Shown here: positions 52,187 through 60,518 of the stretch, piece after piece
Layout of the letters: every line of letters begins with the position of its first letter
Numbering within the stretch: the first letter of the stretch is position 1
Source of the DNA: Terasakiella magnetica
GTDB lineage: Bacteria > Pseudomonadota > Alphaproteobacteria > Rhodospirillales > Magnetospirillaceae
Direction: 5' to 3'
Assembly (NCBI GenBank): GCA_902729415.1
Contig: CACVCF010000001.1
Coordinates: 62,001 to 126,000, forward strand
DNA length: 64,000 nucleotides
Notes under the pieces: model-generated
What the model was told of the DNA's origin: nothing
The model's database searches: none
What the model saw: the letters and a program-made list of their open reading frames with translations, nothing else
Made by a program: the position numbers and the translations under genes

Positions 52187-53679
52187 GCTTCAACATCGAT
52201 CTCGGCCAGACTCAGGCGGGGGTGTCCGCCCATATGTCGCTGGAGGAATTGCTGGCAACCCGGCTGCTGGTCCAGGGCAATTCCGGCTCGGGCAAGTCGC
52301 ACCTGCTGCGCCGCCTGATCGAGCAAAGCGCGCCGTCGGTCCAGCAGGCCATCATCGATCCCGAGGGGGATTTCGTGTCGCTGGCCGAGGTGTTCGGCCA
52401 TGTGGTGGTCGACGCCGCCGCCCATTCCGAGAACGGCATGCGCCTGATCGGCACCCGGGTGCGTCAGCACCGGGTCTCGGTGGTGGTCAATCTGGAGAAT
52501 CTGGATACCGAGCGGCAGATGCGCCATGCCGGGGCCTTCCTGGGCGGTATGTTCGATACCGAGCGCGAGTTCTGGACCCCGGTTCTGGTGGTGGTGGACG
52601 AGGCCCAGATGTTCGCCCCCGCCGCCGCGGGCGATGTCTCGGACGAAGCCCGCAAATCGTCACTGGAAGCCATGACCAATCTGATGTGCCGGGGCCGAAA
52701 GCGCGGTCTGGCCGGGATCATCGCCACCCAGCGTCTGGCCAAGCTGGCCAAGAACGTCGCCGCCGAGGCCTCCAACTTTCTGATGGGCCGCACCTTCCTC
52801 GACATCGACATGGTGCGCGCCGCCGAACTGCTGGGCATCGAGCGCAAGCAGGCCGAGGTCTTCCGCGACCTGGAGCGCGGCCGCTTCATCGGCTTAGGCC
52901 CGGCCTTGTCCCGCCGCCCCCTGGCCATCAAGATCGGTACGGTCCAAACCAAGAGCCTGGCCAGCGGCGCCGCCCTGGTGCCGCTGCCCGAAACATCGCC
53001 CGAAGCTGCGCGGGAATTGCTGTTCCAGACCAATGCGCCCGATACGCCGCGCCCGGTCTATCGCCCGCCGCCGCCGCCCGATACCGATGAGGTGCTGCGC
53101 GAACTGGGCGCCCACGCCCCCATGGGCCAGGTGCTGGAGATGCCGGGCGAAAACGCCGCCGCCCCTCCCCCGCCGCCTCCTCCGCCGCCGCCGCCCAGCG
53201 ACAGCATTCCCAATGTGCTGCACGCCCTGTTCGCCGAGGACGGCGCGCTTTACCGCGGCGTGTCCGCCCTGTACGACCAGTTCCTGACCCGCTGCCGCTC
53301 GGCCCGCCTCAATGGCCGCGCCCTTGATATCGCCCATTTCCGCCGCCGCCTGATCCTAGCCCGCGCCGGGATCACCCCCGAGACCCAGGCCATGCCCGAA
53401 TGGCAGCAGGTGCAAGACGAAGCCTTCGCCCTGCCCGAGGATCTTCAGGGGATGTTCCTGCTGCTGGCCAATGCCGCCTTGCACCAGCATCCCTGCCCGT
53501 CGGATCTGCGCATCGCCCTGTCGTGCGGCAGCCATTCCAGCCGCCGGGCCTTGTCCATCCTGGCCCAGATGGAACAGCGCGGCCTGATGGTGCTTTACGA
53601 GGAATTGGACGGCCGTCGGGTGGTGGTGCTGCCGTCGCTGGAATGGAAGACCGCCCCCGGCCATCCCGGCGAGGGATAA
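52183..53679 (+). CDS. HerA/VirB4-like DUF87 ATPase with polyproline linker
   Basis: A 498-residue protein. Its ATPase domain (residues about 1-285) has Walker A VQGNSGSGKSHLLRRL (residues 31-46), Walker B VLVVVDEAQMFAP, and a RecA-like GLAGIIATQRLAKLAKNV arginine/sensor segment, as in HerA helicases. Then comes a linker with PPPPP and a run of eleven prolines near residue 330. A C-terminal domain of about 150 residues follows (NVLHALFAEDGALYRGVSALYDQFL...LDIAHFRRRLILARAG). Overlap with truA (ATGA) puts it in the def operon. DNA translocation is inferred; the C-terminal domain is unknown to me and may be a winged helix. Confidence 0.88.
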   Translation: MSFNIDLGQTQAGVSAHMSLEELLATRLLVQGNSGSGKSHLLRRLIEQSAPSVQQAIIDPEGDFVSLAEVFGHVVVDAAAHSENGMRLIGTRVRQHRVSVVVNLENLDTERQMRHAGAFLGGMFDTEREFWTPVLVVVDEAQMFAPAAAGDVSDEARKSSLEAMTNLMCRGRKRGLAGIIATQRLAKLAKNVAAEASNFLMGRTFLDIDMVRAAELLGIERKQAEVFRDLERGRFIGLGPALSRRPLAIKIGTVQTKSLASGAALVPLPETSPEAARELLFQTNAPDTPRPVYRPPPPPDTDEVLRELGAHAPMGQVLEMPGENAAAPPPPPPPPPPPSDSIPNVLHALFAEDGALYRGVSALYDQFLTRCRSARLNGRALDIAHFRRRLILARAGITPETQAMPEWQQVQDEAFALPEDLQGMFLLLANAALHQHPCPSDLRIALSCGSHSSRRALSILAQMEQRGLMVLYEELDGRRVVVLPSLEWKTAPGHPGEG

Positions 53680-53710
53680 GACCCGAGAACACCCCGATGT
53701 TTCCGGGTCT
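53679..53710 (+). terminator. Hairpin at the end of the def operon
   Basis: AGACCCG (53679-53685) pairs with CGGGTCT (53704-53710) right after the ATPase stop codon. TGGTCTCAT follows, with no strong T-run. It probably marks the transcript end. Confidence 0.55.
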
Positions 53711-53750
53711 TGGTCTCATACCGGCGAGCCCCTGACGTGACTCGTCTCAT

Positions 53751-53830
53751 TGTCCCTCAAACGCCGGGCGGCGGACCTCCGTCCGCCTTGGCTTACGCGC
53801 CACGTGGCGCGGCCGGCCTTGCCCTTGCCG
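53751..53830 (+). repeat. Structured intergenic repeat, diverged copy
   Basis: This element has the same block order as the minus strand of 21531-21750: TGTCCCTCA, CGCCGGGCG, a hairpin GGCGGAC-CTCC-GTCCGCC, CTTGGCT, then a hairpin GCGCCAC-GTGGCGC and GGCCGGCCTTG. Flanks are conserved while both stems differ from the other copies and still pair perfectly. It lies between convergent genes. Confidence 0.75.
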
Positions 53831-53834
53831 TCTC

Positions 53835-53866
53835 ACCCTCGAACTGAAAAAGGTCAGTTCAAGGGT
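53835..53866 (-). terminator. Hairpin after the RlmJ-like gene
   Basis: ACCCTCGAACTGA and TCAGTTCAAGGGT pair over 12 of 13 positions with a 6-base loop, 10 bases past the stop of the minus-strand gene. It probably ends the mcd transcript. Confidence 0.55.
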
Positions 53867-53875
53867 TCGCCGGTT

Positions 53876-54649
53876 TCAGATGCAGTAATCGTCGCCGGTG
53901 GCGCGCGGCAGGCGGATGGTGAACTCGCCCCCCAGCAGGGCGGCCAGCCGCCGCAGATCGGGCAGAACATCCAGCACCACCGCCTCGGCCCCGCCCCCCA
54001 GCAAAGCACCATATCCCAGGATGCTGCCATGCAGTTCCAGGCCGGAGCGTCCGATCTGGTCGATGGGCTCCTGCGGTGAATCGACGGGATAGGTCACCAT
54101 GTAGGGTACCGCCATGGTGTCGAGCAGAATGGCGGCATCGATGGCATAGCCGGGACCGCGGGGATCGTCGGGCGGCGGATCGATGAAGACGAAACCCGGC
54201 CGCCGCTGCATGGCGAGACGGGATTTGAGGAACTGGAACCAGTCATGGCTCCAGAACCGCACCCAGCCGCCTTCACGGTTGGTGCGCGCCGCCCGGATCA
54301 CCGCCTCGTCGATATCGTTGACGTCGATTTCCAGCGCCAGCCGGGGCTCATCCAAGGCGCCGACAGCCCGTCCGGCCAGCAGCCACGATCCGGGGTAAAA
54401 GCCGTCCCGATCCGCCACGGCGTCGTGAAACACCCGCGACGTGAATTCCGAACGCGCCGCCAGCACCCGGTCCAAGGCCGCAGGCGGGGGAAGGTGGCCG
54501 GAGCCGGCATGGGTATCGGCATAGCAGACCTCGACCTCGGAGCGGTCGGCGGGGGCGCGTTCCAGCAGGCCACGGGCGGTTCGAGCCAGGGCCGCCGCCA
54601 GGATGAACTGAGTCCAGAGAATGCGGTTGCCCTCAAGGTCCATGGTCAT
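53876..54649 (-). CDS. RlmJ-like methyltransferase-fold protein with altered catalytic motif
   Basis: A 257-residue protein whose layout follows RlmJ (23S rRNA adenine-N6 methyltransferase): CYADTHAGSGHL early, FYPGSWLLAGRAV, ALEIDVNDIDEAVIRAA, HDWFQFLKSRL, and FVFIDPPPDDPRGPGY. RlmJ enzymes have DPPY; here it is DPPP, so catalysis is doubtful or the substrate differs. ATG 54649 overlaps the stop of the DUF6624 gene (ATGA). A second ATG at 54643 is possible. It sits downstream of mcd in one string; no functional link to the pathway is evident. Confidence 0.6.
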   Translation of the reverse strand: MTMDLEGNRILWTQFILAAALARTARGLLERAPADRSEVEVCYADTHAGSGHLPPPAALDRVLAARSEFTSRVFHDAVADRDGFYPGSWLLAGRAVGALDEPRLALEIDVNDIDEAVIRAARTNREGGWVRFWSHDWFQFLKSRLAMQRRPGFVFIDPPPDDPRGPGYAIDAAILLDTMAVPYMVTYPVDSPQEPIDQIGRSGLELHGSILGYGALLGGGAEAVVLDVLPDLRRLAALLGGEFTIRLPRATGDDYCI

Positions 54650-55248
54650 GACGCCGCCGGGGGGCGCCATCCCACTTCCATGGCAAGGCGGCTCATGGCG
54701 TTGGAACTGGCCTCCCATTCCTCCAGTGGCGGCGCACCGTCGGACTGGGCGGCGGCGCGGGCGGCGGCCAGGGTCTCGGCCAGCGGCGCCAGCCCCACCG
54801 AGCGGCGCAGCTCATCGACCCGAACGGGATCCTCCACCGCCAGCGGTGTCAGGGTGCCGCCGCTCCAGTGGAATTGGGTGCCATAGCGCTGGGGGCGGCC
54901 TTCCAGCGCCCGGATGCGGTCTTCCAGCAAGGCGGCCTGACGGGCGGGAACCTCACCCCGGCTGGCGGCGGATTTCAGCAGCCCCAGGCAGCGCCGCATG
55001 AAGGAAGGGCGCGACACCGCGTGCATGACCAACAGCCATGCCGCCTCGGCGCCGTCGGCCCCCGATGTCTCGTCGGTGGGCCAGCCCTCGTCGTCAATGA
55101 TCAGTTCCAGTTCACGGGCATTGGCCTCGTGCAGCCCGCGCAGGCGGGGATGGTACTCTCCGAGCGGCTCGCCCGATTGGGCAAGCTCGGCCCGGAGAGC
55201 CCGATCCGCATCCCGAAGCGCCAGCAGACGATTCCGGAACTGGATCAA
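54646..55248 (-). CDS. DUF6624-type protein
   Basis: A protein of about 200 residues with the features I associate with DUF6624: LELIIDDEGWPTDETSGADGAEAAWLLVMHAVSRPSFMRRCLGLL, then LLEDRIRALEGRPQRYGTQFHW. Function unknown; relatives are often exported or single-domain proteins of unclear role. This one has no signal peptide. The likely start is TTG 55248, which overlaps the mcd stop as TTGA; no ATG or GTG serves better, so translation is coupled to mcd. The frame remains open to 55338 inside mcd. Confidence 0.68.
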   Translation of the reverse strand: MIQFRNRLLALRDADRALRAELAQSGEPLGEYHPRLRGLHEANARELELIIDDEGWPTDETSGADGAEAAWLLVMHAVSRPSFMRRCLGLLKSAASRGEVPARQAALLEDRIRALEGRPQRYGTQFHWSGGTLTPLAVEDPVRVDELRRSVGLAPLAETLAAARAAAQSDGAPPLEEWEASSNAMSRLAMEVGWRPPAAS

Positions 55249-56906
55249 TCGCGGGCGCCGCTCAACAGACCACGGGCGATGACCTGGGCCTGGATTTCCG
55301 CCGCGCCCTCGAAGATGTTGAGGATGCGGGCGTCGCACAGGACTCGGCTGATGGGATATTCCTCGGCATAGCCGTTGCCGCCATGGACCTGCAACGCGTT
55401 GTCGGCATTGGCCCAGGCGACGCGCGCCGCCAGCAGCTTGGCCATGCCGGCCTCAATGTCGCAGCGGTGGCCCTCGTCCTTCTCGCGCGCCGAGAAATAG
55501 GTTAGCTGGCGGGCGATCATGGTCTCGATGGCCATCCAGGCGATCTTGCCGCCGACACGGGGGAACTGATAGATCGGCTTGCCGAACTGCACCCGGTCAT
55601 TGGCGTATTTCAGGCCGATCTCCATGGCGCATTGCGCCACGCCGACGGCACGCGCCGCGGTCTGGATACGGGCCGATTCGAAGGTCTCCATCAGTTGCTT
55701 GAAGCCCTGGCCCTCGACACCGCCCAGCAGATTGGCGGCGGGAACCTTGAAGCCGTCGAAGCCCAGCTCGTATTCCTTCATGCCGCGATAGCCCAGCACC
55801 TTGATCTCGCCGCCGGTCATGCCCTCGGCCGGGAAGGGATTGTCCTCGGTGCCGCGCGGCTTGGGCGCCAGCATCATGGACAGGCCCTTCCAATCCTTGG
55901 TGTTGGGATCGGTGCGGACCAGCAGAGTCATGACATCGGTACGCGCCGCGTGGGTGATCCAGGTCTTGTTGCCGGTGATGACGTATTCGTCGCCATCCTT
56001 GACGCCGCGGGTGCGCAGGGAGCCGAGGTCCGAGCCGGTATTGGGCTCGGTGAACACGGCGGTGGGCAGAATCTCGCCCGAGGCGATCTTGGGCAGCCAG
56101 TATTCCTTCTGCTCGGGCGTGCCGCCGACGCGGATCAGCTCACCCGCGATCTCGGAGCGGGTGCCCAGCGAACCGACGCCGATATAGCCGCGCGACAGCT
56201 CTTCCGTTACCACGCACATGGACATCTTGCCGAGGCCGAGGCCGCCGTACTCCTCGGGCAGGGTCAGACCGAACACGCCCATCTCGGCCACGTGATTGAC
56301 CACCTCGATGGGGATCAGCTCATCCTTGAGGTGCCATTCATGGGCGTGGGGGATGACCTCGTCCTCGGCGAAGCGGCGGAACTGGTCGCGGATCAGGGTC
56401 AGAGTCTCGTCGTCGAGGCCGGGCTCGCCGAAATGATGGCCGTCCTGGATCAGCTCGGCCACACGGGTGCGCAAGGCGGCGGTGCAGCCGCTTTTGCGCA
56501 GCAGCGAGGTCTCGTCGCTGCTCAAATCGTGCACCACCTTGGAGTCGAGGCCGAGATCGGAGGGGCGGATCAGCTCGCCCTGGCTCATGGGAATGCCGCC
56601 ATAGATCTGGGCGATGTACTCGCCATAGGCCGCCTGAAGCATCAGCGCTTCCAGCTCGCCCAACTGGCCGTTGGCCTCCAGGCGCGTGGCCCAGCCCAGC
56701 ATCTGCTCCAACGCCGCCTTATAGGTCGCCAGCCAGGCATAGCCATGGGCGGCAGTCTGGTTGGTGTCGAACAGGGCGCCGTTGACCTTGCCATCCTTGC
56801 TCACCATGGCGGTGACGGAGGCCTTGGCGGCCAGCCGCAGCTTGTCGATGACGGCAAGCGCCTTCTCACAGGTGGGGATCAGATCGGGGAGCAGAATGGC
56901 GGTCAT
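55245..56906 (-). CDS. mcd: (2S)-methylsuccinyl-CoA dehydrogenase
   Basis: A 553-residue acyl-CoA dehydrogenase with an extra N-terminal helical region of about 150 residues, a length typical of Mcd. The core shows GLTLPEEYGGLGLGKMSMCVVTEELSRGY, TAVFTEPNTGSDLGSLRTR (FAD/substrate), TGNKTWITHAARTDVM, and VHGGNGYAEEYPISRVLCDARILNIFEGAAEIQ. It oxidises methylsuccinyl-CoA to mesaconyl-C1-CoA in the ethylmalonyl-CoA pathway. That assignment rests on length plus adjacency to ccr and ecm. It is separated from ccr by a strong terminator. Confidence 0.9.
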   Translation of the reverse strand: MTAILLPDLIPTCEKALAVIDKLRLAAKASVTAMVSKDGKVNGALFDTNQTAAHGYAWLATYKAALEQMLGWATRLEANGQLGELEALMLQAAYGEYIAQIYGGIPMSQGELIRPSDLGLDSKVVHDLSSDETSLLRKSGCTAALRTRVAELIQDGHHFGEPGLDDETLTLIRDQFRRFAEDEVIPHAHEWHLKDELIPIEVVNHVAEMGVFGLTLPEEYGGLGLGKMSMCVVTEELSRGYIGVGSLGTRSEIAGELIRVGGTPEQKEYWLPKIASGEILPTAVFTEPNTGSDLGSLRTRGVKDGDEYVITGNKTWITHAARTDVMTLLVRTDPNTKDWKGLSMMLAPKPRGTEDNPFPAEGMTGGEIKVLGYRGMKEYELGFDGFKVPAANLLGGVEGQGFKQLMETFESARIQTAARAVGVAQCAMEIGLKYANDRVQFGKPIYQFPRVGGKIAWMAIETMIARQLTYFSAREKDEGHRCDIEAGMAKLLAARVAWANADNALQVHGGNGYAEEYPISRVLCDARILNIFEGAAEIQAQVIARGLLSGARD

Positions 56907-56933
56907 GGGTGGAATCCCTTTGCAAATAAGAAA

Positions 56934-56985
56934 CCCCCGCCCCCCTTGCCCGTCCCGGCAAGCCGGAACGGGAGAGGACGGGGGC
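56934..56985 (-). terminator. Intrinsic terminator after ccr
   Basis: CCCCCG (56934-56939) pairs with CGGGGG (56980-56985) around an inner CCGGC/GCCGG hairpin. On the minus strand TTTCTTATTTG follows. Despite this, mcd begins 27 bases later and may depend on read-through. Confidence 0.8.
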
Positions 56986-57008
56986 TGATAGTATACCCCG
57001 AGGGCGGA

Positions 57009-58265
57009 TCAGCCCTCGATGCAATCCTCGACGGTGTAGCGGCCGGGCTTGTGCGCCTGGACCAGCACCGCCATGTTGCCCGGCTTGTGCAGATTCTTGA
57101 GCATCTGCATGTGGGCGTGCGGAATGTCGTCCCAGGAATAAACCTCGGACATGCAGGGGTCGATGCGGCGTTCGATCACCAGCTGGTTGGCCTGCGAGGC
57201 CTGGAGCAGGTTGGCGAAGTGGCTGCCCTGGATACGCTTTTGGCGCATCCACACGAAGCGGGCGTCGAAGGTCAGGTTGTAGCCGGTGGTACCGGCGCAG
57301 AACACCACCATACCGCCGCGCTTGACCACGTTGCACGACACCGGGAAGGTGGCTTCGCCGGGATGTTCGAACACGAAATCGACGTCGTTACCCTTGCCGG
57401 TGATGTCCCAGATGGCCTTGCCGAACTCGCGGGTCTTCTTCATGTAATCACCGAAGGCCTTGCCGTCGCCGTCCACGTCGGGAAGCTGGCCCCAGCAATC
57501 AAAGTCCTTGCGGTTGATCACGCCCTTGGCGCCGAGGCCGAGAACGAATTCGCGCTTGTCTTCTTCCGAAACCACGCCGATGGCGTTGCCGCCCGACACC
57601 GCGACCAGCTGGATCGCCATGGAGCCGAGACCGCCGGCGGCGCCCCACACCAGGACGTTATGACCGGGACGCAGCACATGCGGACGATGGCCGAACAGCA
57701 TGCGGTAGGCGGTCGCCAGGGTCAGGGTATAGCAGGCGCTTTCTTCCCAGGTCAGGTGACGCGGGCGCTGCATGACCTGCTGCGCCTGGACACGGGCGAA
57801 CTGGGCGAACGAGCCGTCGGGGGTCTCATAGCCCCAGATGCGCTGGGTCGGCGAATTCATGGGATCGCCGCCGTTGCACTCTTCGTCATCGCCGTCGGTC
57901 TGGTTGCAGTGAACCACAACCTCGTCACCGACCTTCCAGCGCTTCACCTTCGAGCCGACCTTATAGATGATGCCCGAAGCGTCGGAACCGGCGATGTGGT
58001 AATCGGCCTTGTGATAATCGAACGGCGAGATCGGCTTGCCCAGGCAGGCCCAGACACCGTTGTAATTGACGCCCGCCGCCATCACCATGATCAGAACTTC
58101 ATGGGGATCGATTTCGGGGGTTTCCACCACTTCGACCTGCATGGCGGAATCGGGATTGCCATGACGCTCGCGGCGGATGGCCCAGGCATACATCTGCTTC
58201 GGCACATGCCCGAGCGGCGGGATCTCACCCAGCTCGTAGAGATCCTTGACCACCTGTTCGCTCAT
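57009..58265 (-). CDS. ccr: Crotonyl-CoA carboxylase/reductase
   Basis: A 418-residue MDR-superfamily enzyme that reductively carboxylates crotonyl-CoA with CO2 and NADPH to ethylmalonyl-CoA, the key step of acetyl-CoA assimilation without glyoxylate bypass. Features: MVMAAGVNYNGVWACLGKPISPFDYHKADYHIAGSDASGIIYKVG; CNQTDGDDEECNGGDPM; NADPH fold WGAAGGLGSMAIQLV; GLGAKGVINRKDFDCWGQLP; and FEHPGEATFPVS. Start ATG 58265 has AAGGAGTTCTCAG before it. It is divergent from ecm across 218 bases. Confidence 0.97.
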   Translation of the reverse strand: MSEQVVKDLYELGEIPPLGHVPKQMYAWAIRRERHGNPDSAMQVEVVETPEIDPHEVLIMVMAAGVNYNGVWACLGKPISPFDYHKADYHIAGSDASGIIYKVGSKVKRWKVGDEVVVHCNQTDGDDEECNGGDPMNSPTQRIWGYETPDGSFAQFARVQAQQVMQRPRHLTWEESACYTLTLATAYRMLFGHRPHVLRPGHNVLVWGAAGGLGSMAIQLVAVSGGNAIGVVSEEDKREFVLGLGAKGVINRKDFDCWGQLPDVDGDGKAFGDYMKKTREFGKAIWDITGKGNDVDFVFEHPGEATFPVSCNVVKRGGMVVFCAGTTGYNLTFDARFVWMRQKRIQGSHFANLLQASQANQLVIERRIDPCMSEVYSWDDIPHAHMQMLKNLHKPGNMAVLVQAHKPGRYTVEDCIEG

Positions 58266-58344
58266 CTGAGAACTCCTTAGACCCTCGGGACGACAATTCA
58301 CCTGCGCGACCAAGGCAGCCGCGCTCGGCTCACCCGCTTTCTAG

Positions 58345-58449
58345 CGTTTTGTCGCTTTCTTCGCAATGCACAAAATGATAGTTTGTTTCGTGAAGTCGGG
58401 GTGCAGAGAAATTTTAGGTCGTTTGGCCGTGTAACCCCCCGACAAAACG
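58345..58449. promoter_or_regulatory. ccr/ecm divergent promoter region with mirrored 10-mers
   Basis: CGTTTTGTCG (58345-58354) and CGACAAAACG (58440-58449) are a perfect inverted pair, so each gene has the same 10-mer in the same orientation relative to its transcript. The copies are 35 bp upstream of ecm and about 80 bp upstream of ccr. A TTCGCAATGCACAAA segment lies between. A shared regulator site is likely. Confidence 0.5.
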
Positions 58450-58483
58450 ACACTTTTTTTTAGGAAGAGGTTTGGAGCGCGCC

Positions 58484-60481
58484 ATGACCGACAACACCGC
58501 CCGGGAAAACAAAGCCCCCGCCCGCGAGAAGCCCTGGCTGTTTCGGACCTATTCCGGCCACAGCTCGGCCTCGGAATCCAACAAGCTTTACCGCACCAAT
58601 CTGACCAAGGGTCAGACCGGCCTGTCCATCGCCTTCGATCTGCCGACCCAGACCGGCTATGACAGCGATCATGCCCTGGCGCGCGGCGAAGTGGGTAAGG
58701 TCGGCGTTCCCGTCTGTCATCTCGGCGACATGATGACCCTGTTCGAGGGCATCCCGCTGGAGAAGATGAACACCTCCATGACCATCAACGCCCCGGCCGC
58801 CTGGCTGCTGTCGCTTTATATCGCGGCGACGGAGCGTCAAGGCGCCTCGCGCGCCAGCCTCAACGGCACCACCCAGAACGACGTTATCAAGGAATACCTG
58901 TCGCGCGGCACCTATATCTTCGCGCCGCAACCCAGCCTGAAGCTGACCAGCGACATCATCGCCTTCACCTACCGCGAGGTTCCCAAGTGGAACCCCATGA
59001 ATGTGTGCTCGTATCACCTTCAAGAAGCAGGCGCCACCCCCGAGCAGGAACTGGCCTACGCCCTGGCCACCGCCATCGCCGTGCTTGACACCGTACGCCC
59101 GGTGGTGCCAGCGGCCGATTTCGAGCAGGTGGTCAGCCGCATCAGCTTCTTCGTCAATGCCGGCATCCGCTTTGTGACCGAGCTGTGCAAGATGCGCGCC
59201 TTCACCGAGCTGTGGGATGAGATCTGCCGTGATCGTTACGGCGTCCAGGATGAAAAGGCGCGGCGCTTCCGCTATGGCGTCCAGGTCAATTCCCTGGGCC
59301 TGACCGAGCAGCAGCCGGAAAACAACGTCTATCGCATCCTGCTGGAAATGTTGGCCGTCACCTTGTCCAAGAACGCCCGCGCCCGCGCAGTACAGCTTCC
59401 CGCCTGGAACGAGGCCCTGGGCCTGCCGCGCCCGTGGGATCAGCAATGGTCGCTGCGCCTCCAGCAGATCGTCGCCTACGAGACCGATCTGCTGGAATTC
59501 GGCGACATCTTCGACGGCTCGGTGGAGATCACCCGCAAGGTCGAGATGCTGAAGGAGGGCGCGCGGGAAGAGCTGAAGCGCCTCGACGACATGGGCGGCG
59601 CCGTCGCCGCGGTGGAATCCAGCTATATGAAGCAAAAGCTGGTGGAATCCAACGCGCGGCGCATCGCCGGCATCGAAACCGGCGAACAGATCGCCGTCGG
59701 CGTCAATAAGTGGACCGAGACCGAGCCCAGCCCGCTGACCGCCGGTGACGGCTCGATCATGACCGTCGATCCCAAGGCCGAGGCCGAACAGATCGAGCGT
59801 CTGAAGGCTTACCGTTCAGCCCGCGACACCAAGGCGGTGACGGCGGCTTTGGCCGAGCTGCGCGCGGCGGCAAGCGAAGGCCGCAACGTCATGGAGCCCT
59901 CCATCACCGCCGCCCATGCCGGTGTCACCACCGGCGAGTGGGCCCAGACCCTGCGCGAGGTCTTTGGCGAATACCGTGCCCCCACCGGGGTGGCCCGCGC
60001 CGCCGCCGGGGTCAAGGGCGACCGCATGAACGCGGTGCGCGCCCGCGTCGAGGAGGTTTCGGCCAAGCTGGGCCGCCGGGTCAAGATCCTGGTGGGCAAG
60101 CCCGGCCTCGACGGCCATTCCAACGGCGCCGAACAGATCGCGGTGCGCGCCCGCGACGCCGGGATGGAAGTGGTCTACGAGGGTATCCGCCTGACCCCGG
60201 CCCAGATCGTCAACGCTGCTTTGGAAGAAGGCGTCCACGTGGTCGGCCTGTCGATCTTGTCGGGCAGCCACATCCCGCTGATCACCGAGGTGCTGGAGCG
60301 TATGCGTGCCGCCGGTCTGGGCGATATTCCGGTGGTGGCGGGCGGCATCATCCCGTCGGAAGATGCCAAGACCCTGAAGGCGGCGGGCTGCGCCCGGATC
60401 TATACGCCCAAGGATTACGACATCACCGCCATCATGGGCGATATCGTCGAGCTGTTGGATACAACCACCCAGGCGGCGTGA
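58484..60481 (+). CDS. ecm: Ethylmalonyl-CoA mutase
   Basis: A 665-residue B12-dependent mutase that rearranges (2R)-ethylmalonyl-CoA to methylsuccinyl-CoA. The TIM barrel begins LFRTYSGHSSASESNKLYR, with TGLSIAFDLPTQTGYDSDHALARGEVGKVGV and NTSMTINAPAAWLLSLY. The C-terminal cobalamin domain has the base-off motif GKPGLDGHSNGAEQ (D-x-H-x2-G). The size (665) and single-subunit layout match Ecm rather than the larger methylmalonyl-CoA mutase subunits. Start ATG 58484; TTG 58472 is open but lacks support. Confidence 0.95.
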   Translation: MTDNTARENKAPAREKPWLFRTYSGHSSASESNKLYRTNLTKGQTGLSIAFDLPTQTGYDSDHALARGEVGKVGVPVCHLGDMMTLFEGIPLEKMNTSMTINAPAAWLLSLYIAATERQGASRASLNGTTQNDVIKEYLSRGTYIFAPQPSLKLTSDIIAFTYREVPKWNPMNVCSYHLQEAGATPEQELAYALATAIAVLDTVRPVVPAADFEQVVSRISFFVNAGIRFVTELCKMRAFTELWDEICRDRYGVQDEKARRFRYGVQVNSLGLTEQQPENNVYRILLEMLAVTLSKNARARAVQLPAWNEALGLPRPWDQQWSLRLQQIVAYETDLLEFGDIFDGSVEITRKVEMLKEGAREELKRLDDMGGAVAAVESSYMKQKLVESNARRIAGIETGEQIAVGVNKWTETEPSPLTAGDGSIMTVDPKAEAEQIERLKAYRSARDTKAVTAALAELRAAASEGRNVMEPSITAAHAGVTTGEWAQTLREVFGEYRAPTGVARAAAGVKGDRMNAVRARVEEVSAKLGRRVKILVGKPGLDGHSNGAEQIAVRARDAGMEVVYEGIRLTPAQIVNAALEEGVHVVGLSILSGSHIPLITEVLERMRAAGLGDIPVVAGGIIPSEDAKTLKAAGCARIYTPKDYDITAIMGDIVELLDTTTQAA

Positions 60482-60487
60482 GGAACC

Positions 60488-60516
60488 GGCGGTCTGGGGC
60501 TTTTCCTCAGGCCGCC
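60488..60516. terminator. Bidirectional terminator between ecm and the methyltransferase gene
   Basis: A 12-bp stem (60488-60499 with 60505-60516, two G-T wobbles) with a CTTTT loop lies in the 37-base gap between two convergent stop codons. TCTTACT follows on the plus strand. Confidence 0.75.
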
Positions 60517-60518
60517 TC

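Noticed and set aside
55632..58280. Plus-strand open frame of 882 codons opposite mcd and ccr
   Set aside because: It is the mirror of two well-supported genes in GC-rich DNA. The translation is His/Gln/Gly rich with no domain and crosses a terminator.
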